This document shows, in pieces, positions 36,424 through 46,203 of a stretch of DNA of 64,000 nt. The DNA is from Ephydatia muelleri (taxonomy: Eukaryota; Porifera; Demospongiae; Spongillida; Spongillidae), in contig JABACO010000014.1 of the NCBI GenBank assembly GCA_013339895.1, forward strand, positions 3,841,163-3,905,162, read 5' to 3'. The position numbers and the translations under genes were made by a program. A model generated the notes under the pieces. It searched no databases, was not told where the DNA came from, and saw nothing but the letters and a program-made list of their open reading frames with translations. Position 1 is the stretch's first letter; each line of letters starts with the position of its first letter.

Positions 36424-37148
36424 TTGGGTGGTAGTGGTAGTTCTACGACCCTTCCAATACCGACTCCTCTAGCTGCCTTAATGGTAGCTGAATTGCCCCT
36501 GTATATCCGCCTATTAGCAGCACGGTTCTCCTCGACGCCCTCTTGATATCGCTGCCTTTTAGCAGCACGGTTCTCCTCGACGCCCTCTTGATATCGCTGC
36601 CTTTTAGCAGCACGGTTCTCCTCGACGCCCTCTTGATATCGCTGCTTTTTAGCAGAACGGTTCTCCTCGACGCCCTCTTGATATCGCTGCCTTTTAGCAG
36701 CACGGTTCTCCTCGACGCCCTCTTGATATCGCTGCCTTTTAGCAGCACGGTTCTCCTCGACGCCCTCTTGATATCGCTGCCTTTTAGCAGAACGGTTCTC
36801 CTCGACGCCCTCTTGATATCGCTGCCTTTTAGCAGCACGGTTCTCCTCGACGCCCTCTTGATATCGCTGCCTTTTAGCAGCACGCTTAGATACAGCATTT
36901 GCGTTGTAGGTGTCGCGTACAGAGGCCTTCTTCTTTTCAGGGTCGGCCTTGTAGGTGTCGCGTACAGAGGCCTTCTTCTTTTCTGGGTCGGCCTTGTAGG
37001 TGTCGCGTACAGAGGCCTTCTTCTTTTCAGGGTCGGCCTTGTAGCGCGCTCGGGCTTTAGCCTTGTTCTCTTGTGATAAAATATCTTCTCTTTTTTGGAG
37101 GTATTCCGCTCGTTGCTTAGATCTCTTCTTTTGATTACGCGAAGGCAT
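36424..37148 (-). CDS. First exon of a repeat-rich basic protein (KADPEKKK / QRYQEGVE repeats)
   Basis: Starts at MPSRNQKKRSKQRAEYLQKR (ATG at 37,148; another in-frame ATG lies at 37,175). It contains three units of KADPEKKKASVRDTY and then eight units of the 15-residue QRYQEGVEENRAAKR type (45 bp each, 36,530-36,890). It ends RVVELPLPPKG before a good AAAG|GTATGT donor at about 36,423. The highly charged repeats probably form long helices. I remember such 15-residue KADPEKK repeat proteins from sponge gene models, sometimes with helicase or other transposon-type domains downstream, but no downstream exon was found here. The frame is intact. It sits about 150 bp outside the left end of element D. 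A decayed related stretch occurs at 51.4-51.6 kb. Confidence 0.6.
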
Positions 37149-37319
37149 TTTTAGAAAAACAACTTCACTAGCCAAAGTAAGTAACGACTAAACTGCGATA
37201 GGAACACCAAATAAATTTAGTGCCTGTTGGAGTATTTATACTCCCTAAAATTATACATTTTATTAAGAACTTGCTAGAACTTGCTAGATGGCCATAGATC
37301 CACAGGAAAAAAAATGCAT

Positions 37320-37590
37320 AGAATCAAAGCATGATTTAACATGTGATTTATGAGTACAAATCAGATGACAAATCAAAAATTGATTGACGAGTAATTTCAA
37401 TTGAGAAATCAAACTAGAATCATTACATAAATCATAATTTATATTTGTCATTTGATTCCATTGAGAAATCAACTGTCATTTCCGTTGAGAAATCTTCATG
37501 AATCATAAGTGGATTTGTCATTTGATTCTATTGAGAAATCAATTGTAATTTCTTGTGTGAAATATTCATAAAATCAGAGTAGGATTCTTG
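37320..37590. repeat. Left subterminal AAATCA/TGATTT array of element D
   Basis: More than a dozen AAATCA or TGATTT words in about 270 bp, often as TTGAGAAATCAA. The right array is at 42,300-42,490. Confidence 0.7.
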
Positions 37591-37664
37591 CATTTATTTG
37601 ATACAATAGCCACGTGGTTAAGAAAGGGGTTAAAAGAAACAAAAAAAAGTCAGATTGTTACATT

Positions 37665-38669
37665 TCAAACTAATTCTTCAGATCGATGAGCAGCCCGAAC
37701 AGCCCGTGCCCTGCTGAGGTGCAACAGGCGCTGCTTTTCGAAAGTCGCTCGCTCTTCTTCTTCATCGCTAGCAACATCTACGTCTGACAGCGGTACCATC
37801 GCAACGGACGAACGTAGCTTTTCAATACTTTTTTTATCGTCGGCGGTCAGCTCCCCCGATTCTATGGCATCTCTTACAACCTTATCTCGAGCGGCCTACA
37901 AGAATATTCTTAATTGCGTGGCATGCAGGATCACAAAATACATGCATGACTTACGTGAGTTAACCGACTTCTCTTCAAGGCCACACGACGCTGCTTCCTC
38001 CTTTCTGGGTCGGCCTTGATCAAGGACGTACTCCTCCTTGTAGTGTAGAAGTCCTTTTAAACATGAGGAAAAACGTAGCTGCGTGTTCATTTATGCATAT
38101 ATACTGTCTTACATACCTTCACTCTTTTCACAAGCGTCGATTCGTTAGGCACTGGATACTTATGGAAAGCCATAAGCGCGATGACAGACTCCAATAACTT
38201 CTTTTGAGTGTGCATGTCTTCGACTTCCGACCAAGTCTTTTCCTTAAGTACGAGTTCCACCTCAGCTGCATGTTGCTGGAATGCATCCTGAAGAACTTCC
38301 TATGGATCACAATTGAAAGTGCATGTAAGCGTACGTTCTTTGTATTTTGCTATACTCATCATCACCAAAGGTACGCGGCTTTTGGCGGCTTTTGTGGTTT
38401 GTGGTGTTTCTGCCAAAGATGAATAGGCTTACCAATTAAATCAACATACCAGCGCCTCAACTCTTCACTTTAGCTTACCCATGCAGGCTACCCTCTGCGA
38501 TGTGGATGTTTACTTCAGCCATTGCATCCTCTAGCGCATCTATACGTTGTTCCAATTGGAGGATTCTCTCCTCCATCAAACGTATTTGACTTCGTTGAAG
38601 ATCTCGATCGCGATCGGTGTCATTCTCTACAAGAGACTTTCGCGAAGAAAGGGCCTTCTTTGACGACAT
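37665..38669 (-). CDS. Accessory gene of element D, coiled-coil protein, at least four exons
   Basis: I do not recognise the family. Exon 1 starts at ATG 38,669 (MSSKKALSSRKSLVENDTDR, then MEERILQLEQRIDALEDAMA) and has GT donors at about 38,478 or 38,449. Exon 2 spans 38,299-38,117 (EVLQDAFQQHAAEVELVLKE ... YPVPNESTLVKRVK, donor GTATGT). Exon 3 spans 38,053-37,955 (SLIKADPERRKQRRVALKRS, donor GTAAGT). Exon 4 spans 37,895-37,665 (AARDKVVRDAIESGELTADD ... RATFEKQRLLHLSRARAVRA, TGA). Exons 2-4 are in phase 0 throughout (183, 99 and 231 nt). The exon 1-2 junction does not keep phase with either donor, so a microexon or a lesion is likely there. The protein has an N-terminal coiled coil, a basic KADPERRKQRR middle and an acidic SDEEEE patch. 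The start codon is about 63 bp from the transposase start on the other strand. A role like plant TnpA (binding the subterminal repeats) is inference from position only. Confidence 0.6.
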
Positions 38670-38732
38670 TTTGAAAATGCACGTGCGCAATTGGAAATTA
38701 TATTGCGCATGCGTTCTAGTCAGTGTGAAACA
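38670..38732. promoter_or_regulatory. Putative bidirectional promoter of element D
   Basis: Only 63 bp separate the minus-strand ATG (38,669) and the plus-strand ATG (38,733). Both transcripts must therefore start in or across this interval or overlap. Inferred from gene placement; no core promoter motif was identified. Confidence 0.35.
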
Positions 38733-41700
38733 ATGCACGTTGGAAAGCGAAAAAGATCTTTAGGGGGGTTGTATGCTTGCAATTGTGCAAGATGCAAGAC
38801 TGTCAAGACGAAATGCTTCTATTCGTATTCGACAGTATTTAGACACCGTAGAATATATGGGACTAGTACGGTTGTAGCCGGCGCCAATGAGATGGACAGA
38901 GAAGGATGTGCGCGTAAGGGTGATCGTGAGGAGGAGGAAAGAAGTTCACGGGAATCCCAGGATGTCACATTTTCTGTTATGTTGCAATCCTACCAATGTC
39001 ACCAGTGGAGGATACGGGGGGGGGGGGGGGGGGGGTCAATTTCACCATTTATGGTCATGCTTGACCAAAACTGATCGTGAATATAATCCCCAACCCCCTA
39101 TCCGCCATTATGTGGCTTATTGTTTCATATACCGAGTTTATGTCATGCATGAATCTTATTGAAACTCTCGCGCATGTACATGTACAATATTTATATCTGT
39201 GCAGCAAGTGAACATTCTGGTGGGGAAGATGAGGTGTTGGAAGCTGAGCAGCAAGATTTCATGAATGAGGAAGCACAAGACAATTCTGGTAAGCATGCAA
39301 TTTTACCGTATGTATTATAACACAAAGTTATTAAATTGGCCTACTTAGGGTCCGATGCATAAGTTTTCATAACTTTACCTTTTTTACTGTTTTTTATTAA
39401 ACTTGCTTGAAATATTTTACATATTTGCCAAACCACATTAAGCCAATTTGGGCAACATGTTATCATGATTATCTGTGATCAGTATTACTTCTTACATACA
39501 GATCTGCAATTACATCCTCATGAATCAGAAAGTGAATCTTCAGATTCTACTGATGTGTGTATTGTTCCCAATACAAATTCCTCTGATTCTGAAACAGAGT
39601 CATCAAGTTCAGAAACATTACTTGACACTCATCAAGGCACGTCTAGTAATGAAACTACAACAACTGACAATAGTGAGATGGAAGTACAAGAAGGTGAAGC
39701 AAATGCTTCTGCGCAAAGAACAAATGCAAACATCATGGCTGGTACACATAGCAATTTGCTCAAATGGATTTGTATCATTTTAGTGCGAATCTACTTCAAG
39801 CATAAGGTAACTAAGGCTGCTATTCTATCTGTGTGTGCACTGATTGCTATCGTGCTAAAACTTATTGGACATCCTCTTTGTAGCATATTCCCTACAACAT
39901 TAGATGCACTTTTTAATGTTGTGTCACACAGTAAAATACAAGGAAAACTTTATGTTGTATGTCCAAATGATTCGTGCAATCAGCTGTATGAAGAAAATGC
40001 CATTTCATCTAGCAGGAAATGCACCCATGCCATTTTTAGTAAACAATGTGGGTATGAACTAGGGTACATGAAAAACCTGGCTTTTTCCAAGACCAAATGG
40101 GTGCCACACAAAGCGTTTTATTTTGTGCCACCATCAGTTTGGATTCAGAGGTTTATAAGTGATCCTACATTCTGCAAGCTCATAAACAGGCCTGCTTCTG
40201 CTTCTGCTATAGTTAATGACATGAGAGATATCACTGATGGACATATGGAAGGAGTTTTCAAAAAACCCATTGTTTAATGATAAAGGTTCTAACAACATTG
40301 GCCTTTTATTGAATGTGGATTGGTTTAAGCTATTTGATCGCTCCGAGTATAAAGTGTCAGCATTAATGATGAGTGTTGTAAACCTACCAAGAAGTGAGAG
40401 GTTTAAAAAAAGATGGACTATGGTGTTGGGCATAATTCCAGGTCCTACAGAGCCAAAGGGAAACATTAATACTTTCCTTAGTCCTATTATCGAAGATCTC
40501 CTATTACTGTGGAATGGAGTGTACATAGAATCATGTGGGAAAATAGTAAAAGCAGCTTTACTAGGTGTTACAGCTGACATGCCAGCACTGAGAAAGATTT
40601 CACAATTCTTAGGTCACAAGGCAGATTTAGGATGTTCCCGTTGCATGTTCAAGGCTGAAAGAGATCCCACTAAAAAAGGTGCATCTGGAAAAATGAGTTA
40701 CTACACAACTGTTGCAGCACAAAGTAGAACTCATGCTCAGGTACTAGATCAGGCTAAGGAATATCAGTCAGCTAGCTCCCAGGCTGCAGCAAGAGAGATC
40801 CAAAAAAGAAATGGTGTTCGTTACAGTGAATTGGTTCGTTTGCCATACTTTGATATGGTTAGAATGCTAATAACAGATCCTATGCACACATTTTATCTTG
40901 GAATGGTTCAGAATGAAGTTAAGTTATGCCTTAAAAGCTTACTTGATGACAAGCTGTTGAATTTAATAGACGCCTAAAAGGTATTCGGATGCCATATGAC
41001 CTTGGCAGATTGCCAACAGGCATAAAAAGTACAGATGGACTTGCAGGCTTAACAGCCCAACAATGGAAAAATTTTGCATGTGTTTATGCAAAGCCATGTT
41101 TTGTTGGTTTGTTATCAGATAAATTCTTTAAGTCCCTGTGTCTGCTGTGTGAGATAGTAGTGTGCATAAGCAAACCAACTCTAAATGAAGAGGATATAGT
41201 GAACTTGTATAGAATGGTGCAAGATCATCACAAAGCATTTACTGCAGCCTATGGGAAATGGAGTGCATCTATCAATTACCACATGGCCCTTCATATATGT
41301 GATGTCATTACCGATTATGGGCCACCACATGGCTATTGGTGCTATGCCTATGAGCGTATGAATGGCTATTTTAGTGACATTCCCAATAATAGAAAAAATA
41401 TTGAATCGCAATTAATGGCCACAATGCTGAAGCAGCTTTGTTCAATTGACTGTGAGTTACCAGATGTAATGGCTGAGATACCTGATGCACTGAAAGCAGT
41501 GGTATCAGCAGATGTGGAAATTGATACTTTTTCAGCATATCCTTACAGATCTTTATACAATTCAGAAGACATAGACTATTTTGAATTGCATTGCAAAATT
41601 GACAGAGGTGAAGCTGATGATTGGCCAGTAGAATTCCATCACCCAAGTAAAAGCCATGTGAAGGTGGATGACCAGCTTCATCGGCAGCTTGTGGAGTATT

Positions 41701-42155
41701 GCAACAAAGTGTATGATGAGGACTTCAATGTTTATATAAACCCCAGAATTGACAAATTTGGCCGTTGTACAGTAAATGGACAAACTTACTCCTCTGATTT
41801 CAACTCTACAGACAGGGGCTCTGTAGTGAAAGCCTATTTTGTATTGAAGGATACAAATGAACTTCAGCCCTATTTTGGAGTTGTAAAATTCTTTTTCAAA
41901 TTGTATGTTACATTTACACTTCACACTACAACTGATGGAACAAAAACTGAAGTGCATGAAAATTTACTGGCATATGTTACATGGATGTGTTTTAAGACAC
42001 CTGCAATAGAAATAAAAACTGGACTTCACATGGTTAACAATGCATTTTATGAGCAAGACAGAGTAATAAGCCCAAGAAGATTTGTTAATCGTTGTGCACT
42101 TGCACCTGCTGGAAAAAACAGTTCATCCTATTATGTTATTGAGCTTCCGCGATAG
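38733..42155 (+). CDS. Tnp2-like transposase, element D
   Basis: Exon 1 begins MHVGKRKRSLGGLYACNCAR with a Cys/His finger (CNCARCKTVKTKC ... FRHRRIYG). Exon 2, 39,205-39,288, is acidic (SEHSGGEDEVLEAEQQDFMN). Exon 3, 39,502-42,155, starts with an acidic Ser-rich part, then a finger (CPNDSCNQLYE...CTHAIFSKQCG). The core follows: NIGLLLNVDWFKLFDRSEYK, MVLGIIPGPTEPKGNINTFL, ALLGVTADMPALRKISQFLG, LGCSRCMFKAERD, MLITDPMHTFYLGMVQNEVK, LAGLTAQQWKNFAC, DYGPPHGYWCYAYERMNGYF. The C-terminal module is YSSDFNSTDRGSVVKAYF to VISPRRFVNRCALAPAGK. Family knowledge: such enzymes cut and join transposon ends using a DDE-type RNase H fold; I cannot place the catalytic acids with certainty. Single-base frameshifts lie near 40,241 and 40,960. 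The rest is open, so this is the best-preserved transposase in the window. Confidence 0.85.
39001..39112. mobile_element. Possible tiny CAGTGGAGGATACGGGG-type MITE in intron 1
   Basis: CAGTGGAGGATACGGGGG, followed by a long G run (about 39,016-39,035), is roughly mirrored by CCCCCTATCCGCCATTATG ending near 39,112. It resembles the CAGGGGCGGATCC ends elsewhere in the window. Similarity of the ends is imperfect and no duplication was found. Confidence 0.35.
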
Positions 42156-42299
42156 CTGTATTGTATCTGTACCGGACCATTGTATTACATAGATGTGTGA
42201 TAACTTATGATTTTGTTATGCTGCAGTGTACATGTATATATTTGAATATGTAATTGTTGAGTTACTTGTAATTTTTTGGTATGATGATGGTAGTACTTG

Positions 42300-42490
42300 G
42301 AATCAAGTGTGTGATTTTCCAGTAGGGCTAAATCAAATCGCAAATCGAGAGCGTGATTTACCAGTTGCGCTGAATCACGTGCTTGATTTACAATCAAATG
42401 GTAAATCATTGCTTGATTTCACAACGAACAAATCATTTATTGATTCCAGGAATCACGAGTGAAATCATATGTAAAATCATAAATTGATTT
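42300..42490. repeat. Right subterminal TGATTT/AAATCA array of element D
   Basis: Dense TGATTT, AAATCA and AATCACG words up to the terminal T-run, matching the left array in content and density. Confidence 0.7.
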
Positions 42491-42509
42491 GACGCATTTT
42501 TTTCCTGTG

Positions 42510-42929
42510 AGAACTTGCAACCAAATAAGGTATTTCTCGCTGTAGTTTCTTTCTAGATGTGATATGTGTCCAAATGACATGCTAGGATAACGTGCCGGTT
42601 AATTCTGAAGAGATTGGTACTATTGTCGTTCTTTAAAACCGTTCGTAGCTCGAGTTATACCTTCCTAAGGAAGACGACGACGACGACGACGACGAACAAT
42701 TGTTTTGGGAATGGGCACGAGAAGCAGGTTCTTTGTTTGTCTGGAAGCGCATAGTTTAATGACATGAAACTAGCATGAAAACGTAGATCTTGGTGTTGTC
42801 GTTCGATTGCTGCAACGAGATAAGTGATCCGTTTCTCCGTTGTCCCTCCCGACGCGATTTAAAATTTTTAATGACATTCATCATTCCTCAATCAATCCTA
42901 TATTGAACCTGCTGACGCAGGTTCAGATT
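42510..42929. other. Non-coding; (ACG)n run
   Basis: A (GAC)n microsatellite of about eight units lies at 42,673-42,697. Nothing else recognised. Confidence 0.45.
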
Positions 42930-43015
42930 ATAGTCCCGATTGCGGAAGTGAACGCAGTGCGTTTGCGTCGGCGAGCGTGTCTATTTACGCGCCATCTCCC
43001 CCTTTAAAACCTCAC
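42930..43015. repeat. Dispersed repeat module (inverted copy of 5.79-5.87 kb)
   Basis: Matches the complement of about 5790-5870, including GAACGCAGTGCGTTTGCGTC and GTGTCTATTTACGCGCCATC. Confidence 0.7.
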
Positions 43016-43629
43016 TATGTAACCAATGTTCTATTATAGTGGGCCACCTTGTGTATCAGCATAGGAGAGTTTGAGAATTCATCCATATGCAGATATATGA
43101 TTTTGTGGCTATACACTTAGTGGTCATAACTGCTGACAATTTCAATGCATGCATTCACTTCTGTAGCTTCTCGCGTGTGAACCATGATAGCATGCTAAGG
43201 GAGTATAAAGATGGTCTCAGAAAGGTTATTCTTTGGAATAGTGTGTTGTTAGGATGCCTTTTGCAAGACTCACTCATTATTTGCAGATGTTATTGATGTT
43301 AGTCAATAGTGCAGAGTTGCATTGCTATAATAAGGCACTGAGCATGCATAGAAAGGTAGCAAGTGAATTTCTACACGTTTATGCAATTACGATAGCAGGT
43401 AGTGACATTGCAGCCAGGGTAAGGTACTGTATCATACTGAGGATACGTTACTGTATATTGCATATTATCACGTGAGCAAGTATTACTTTTCCGTTTCAGA
43501 GTTCCAACCATAGCGTCCTTCTATTAGGATATGATCCAGGCATGAGGAGATTGCAAACTTAACAGAGGACGGGAAACAGGATGTGGCCATGGTAACAAAA
43601 GACGGGATGGTGTCTCCTATTATACTGAG
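43016..43629. other. Non-coding spacer
   Basis: Short frames only; no motif or repeat recognised. Confidence 0.4.
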
Positions 43630-43634
43630 ACTGT

Positions 43635-43701
43635 TGTAGTGTATTGTATTGTCACGTGCGGTGCGCGTGATGACAATCAGTCAAGACCTAATAATCCTAC
43701 A
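43635..43701 (+). repeat. 5' LTR (67 bp)
   Basis: TG...CA bounded; identical base for base to the 3' copy. It includes GTCACGTGCGGTGCGCGTGA, a short imperfect inverted motif. Confidence 0.9.
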
Positions 43702-43713
43702 TGGTGGCAGCGG
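43702..43713 (-). other. Candidate primer-binding site
   Basis: TGGTGGCAGCGG starts at the first base after the 5' LTR. The placement and the leading TGG are diagnostic; the identity of the priming tRNA is inferred. Confidence 0.6.
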
Positions 43714-43879
43714 TGTAGCGTGTGGCGGGTCCTTCAACCTCGAAAGAGGAGGAAAGGAGAAGGAGGTGAAGGTACCTACCACCGCCACCCTGACCAAGCC
43801 ATTGCTACCTGGATTGCCATCGGGTAGGAGTCGTGGACATAGTCCGACGTCGAAACAGGCGTGTGGCCCAATAATGCTT

Positions 43880-45570
43880 GCCGCCGGGGAGGACAGAATG
43901 CCTGCCGTCGGAGAGGACGGAGTGCCTGCTGCCGCGGAGAAGTGAGTGTGCCTGCCGCCATGGAGGACAGCTAATGTGTGCCTGCCGCCGGGGAGGACAG
44001 AGCATGCCTACAGCCGGGGAGGACAGAACGCCTGCCGCCGGAGAGGACGGAGTGCCTGCTGCCGCGGAGTCGTGAGTGTGCCTGCCGCCGGGGAGGACAG
44101 AGAGCGCCTGCCGCTTGGGAGGACAGAGCGCCTGCTGCAGGGGAGGAGTGAGCGTACCAGCCACCGGGGAGGAGAGAGTCCTACCGCCGGGGAGGAACGG
44201 GACTGAGGGAGTGTAGGCCACAGTTAGCCACGGTGATGGCCCCAGTCTGTAATCCTGCCACCGGGGAGGAGAGAGTCCTGCCACCAGGGAGGAGAGAGTC
44301 CTGCCACTTGGGGAGGAAAGAGTCCTGCCACTGGGGAGGAAAGAGTCCTGCCACTGGGGAGGAGAGAGTCCTGCTGCTGGGGAGGAGTATCATTACTCTG
44401 GAGAGGGAGCAGTGGTGGTTCTGTGGCATGTCTGATACCATCCTGGGAAAGGAGACGAAAGGGTAATGCCATGACCCCAACGGCAAGGGATGAAGCCGCA
44501 ATGAATGTGAGTCTGAAATGATCGACGTAGAGGAGTCCTAGCCACAAAGGGAGGAAAAAGAGTGCGCCTTCTACTGAGAGTGTCGCTACTGTAAGTGTGT
44601 GCCTGCCGCCAGATTAAGTTCCGGGATGCCACTGGATAACGTTCTGGGGAGGAGAGAAGAGGCTCTGCCACGTAGGGAGAGAAGGGTGATATGCTGCCAC
44701 GAAGGAGAGGTATGTAGCCATGTGTGTCGAGACAGGGCCATGGGGCGGGAGACTGTATTGAGGCGAGTGCCGTAGCCGAGGGCGAGTGCTAAAGCTGGGA
44801 TTGTTGCGTACGGCGATATACGCTGAAACCCAAGCTGAGGGCGAGAGCCAGGAAGGATCCATGGAGGTGGAAAGTAGTGCCAGAGCTAAGAGGCAATGGG
44901 GCAAGCAGGAAATGGAACCAGGAGAGTGCAAGAGAGGGTCCAAGAATAAGCGTATGCCCGAGAGAATATGTCTGGGAAAGGGCGGATTGGAAGGAGTCCT
45001 ACCGCCGGGGAGGAATGAGTCCTGCCGCCGGGGAGGAAAGAGTCCTGCCGCCGGGGAGGAAAGAGTCCTGCCGCCGGGGTGGTGAGAGTCCTGCCGCCGG
45101 GGAGGAAAGAGTCCTGCCGCCGGGGTGGTGAGAGTCCTGCCGCCGGGGAGGAAAGAGTCCTGCCGCTGGCGTGGTGAGAGTCCTGCCGTCGGGGAGGAAA
45201 GAGTCCTGCAGCCGGGGAGGAAAGAGTCCTGCCGCTGGGGAGGAAAGAGTCCGGCCGCCGGGGAGGAAAGAGTCCTGCCGCCGGCGTGGTGAGAGTCCTG
45301 CCGTCGGGGAGGAAAGAGTCCTGCCGCTGGGGAGGAAAGAGTCCTGCCGTCGGGGAGGTGAGAGTCCTGCCGCTGGGGAGGAAAGAGTCCGGCCGCCGGG
45401 GAGGAAAGAGTCCGGCCGCCGGGGAGGAAAGAGTCCGGCCGCCGGGAGGAAAGAGTCTTGCCGCCGGGGAGGAAAGATTCCGGCTGCCGGGGAGGAAAGA
45501 GTCCTGCCTCCGGGGAGGAAAGATTCCGGCCGCCGGGGAGGAAAGAGTCCTGCCGCCGGGGAGAGAAAGA
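43880..45570. repeat. 23-bp G-rich minisatellite inside LTR element
   Basis: The unit is close to GCCGCCGGGGAGGAAAGAGT plus CCT. It is loosely arranged at 43,880-44,390 and tightly tandem at 45,000-45,570 (steps of 23 bp, for example 45,024 to 45,047). A less repetitive stretch lies between, about 44,400-44,990. Because 23 is not a multiple of three, every frame repeats a 23-residue peptide, producing open frames up to 300 codons on the minus strand. I do not call these genes. Confidence 0.9.
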
Positions 45571-45734
45571 GCGCGAGCCGCCCTACAAGAGGGAAAGAGT
45601 GAGGGAGTATGTGACGCAAGGAGAACCGTATGCCAGAGAGTGTATGTGCAGAAAAGCAGGTGGGCAAAGAAGAGACAGAAGCAAGAGAGTGCATGGAGGG
45701 AAGACAGTGGAAAAGAACTAATATTTGACCTTGT

Positions 45735-45746
45735 GGGAAGGGGAGA
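45735..45746 (+). other. Candidate polypurine tract
   Basis: GGGAAGGGGAGA immediately precedes the 3' LTR, the usual position of the plus-strand primer. Confidence 0.7.
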
Positions 45747-45813
45747 TGTAGTGTATTGTATTGTCACGTGCGGTGCGCGTGATGACAATCAGTCAAGACC
45801 TAATAATCCTACA
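45747..45813 (+). repeat. 3' LTR (67 bp)
   Basis: Identical to the 5' LTR; followed by the ACTGT duplication. Confidence 0.9.
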
Positions 45814-45933
45814 ACTGTAAACAGCAATGCTTGTGGTATATGCTTGTTTAAGGTCTGGGAACAAGACTTTTGCACAGCTTTCATGGTACTGTATGTCCTT
45901 TGCATGACAATCGTATGAACAAAAATGCATGAA

Positions 45934-46203
45934 TCAAGTAACTAAAAACATTCTCTATGAGAAAGTTGGTGGTGTATAGGATTTGAAGGGTAGTGGTATA
46001 AAAAGCAAGGAAACGAGGGTCTGGAAAATGTAATAGTCCTATAATTAGCACTTTTGTAGGATATTATATAATTTGTGAGCTAAATATAGGAACAATTTCT
46101 CTTATTGTTAGACCCTTTTTTCCTTGCTTTTTACACCACTATAGCCTTCAATTCTTATACCACCAACTTTCTCAATCCCTAGAGAATGTTTTTAGTTACT
46201 TGT
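45934..46203. mobile_element. Palindromic MITE related to the 34.7-kb copy
   Basis: CAAGTAACTAAAAACATTCT at the left and AGAATGTTTTTAGTTACTTG at the right are inverse. The inner parts AGAAAGTTGGTGG and CCACCAACTTTCTC are shared with 34,717-35,013, as is the TTTTTACACCA / TGGTATAAAAAGCA pair. Confidence 0.75.

Larger units (their letters stand above)
37301..42509. mobile_element. CACTA-like DNA transposon D (5.2 kb), nearly intact
   Basis: The left end CACAGGAAAAAAAATGC (37,301) and the right end GCATTTTTTTCCTGTG (42,509) are inverted. Both subterminal zones (about 37,320-37,590 and 42,300-42,490) are packed with AAATCA/TGATTT words in both orientations. Inside are a plus-strand Tnp2-type transposase and a divergent minus-strand accessory gene. 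The flanking triplets (ATC left, AGA right) do not match, so no target duplication is visible. Only two single-base frameshifts were seen in the main transposase exon, suggesting a young copy. Confidence 0.82.
43635..45813 (+). mobile_element. Non-coding LTR element with 67-bp LTRs (TRIM-like)
   Basis: Two identical 67-bp direct repeats, starting TGTAGTGTATTGTATTGTCA and ending AATAATCCTACA, lie at 43,635-43,701 and 45,747-45,813. They begin TG and end CA. ACTGT flanks both outer edges (43,630-43,634 and 45,814-45,818), a 5-bp target duplication as made by retroviral-type integrases. Directly after the left LTR is TGGTGGCAGCGG, which ends in the TGG expected of a tRNA-primed primer-binding site; its complement, CCGCTGCCACCA, looks like a tRNA 3' end (Leu-like by inference). 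Directly before the right LTR is GGGAAGGGGAGA, a polypurine tract. The about 2.05-kb interior has no gag or pol and is mostly a 23-bp minisatellite. Confidence 0.9.

Noticed and set aside
31055-42155. Elements D and E as one tandem duplication
   Set aside because: Their ends, insertion flanks and accessory regions differ, and the transposases are diverged; they are separate family members.
37291-42512. 3-bp target duplication for element D
   Set aside because: Left flank ATC and right flank AGA do not match; a nearby AGAACTTGC word on both sides (37,267 and 42,510) is offset and could be chance.
44886-45788. 300-codon Ser/Pro/Arg-rich minus-strand frame in the LTR element
   Set aside because: 23-bp repeat gives open frames in all phases; direction is opposite to the LTR element and no gag or pol motif is present.
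43630-45818. Simple segmental duplication instead of LTR element
   Set aside because: TG...CA borders, a 5-bp outer duplication, PBS-like and PPT-like sequences at exact positions make retrotransposition far more likely.
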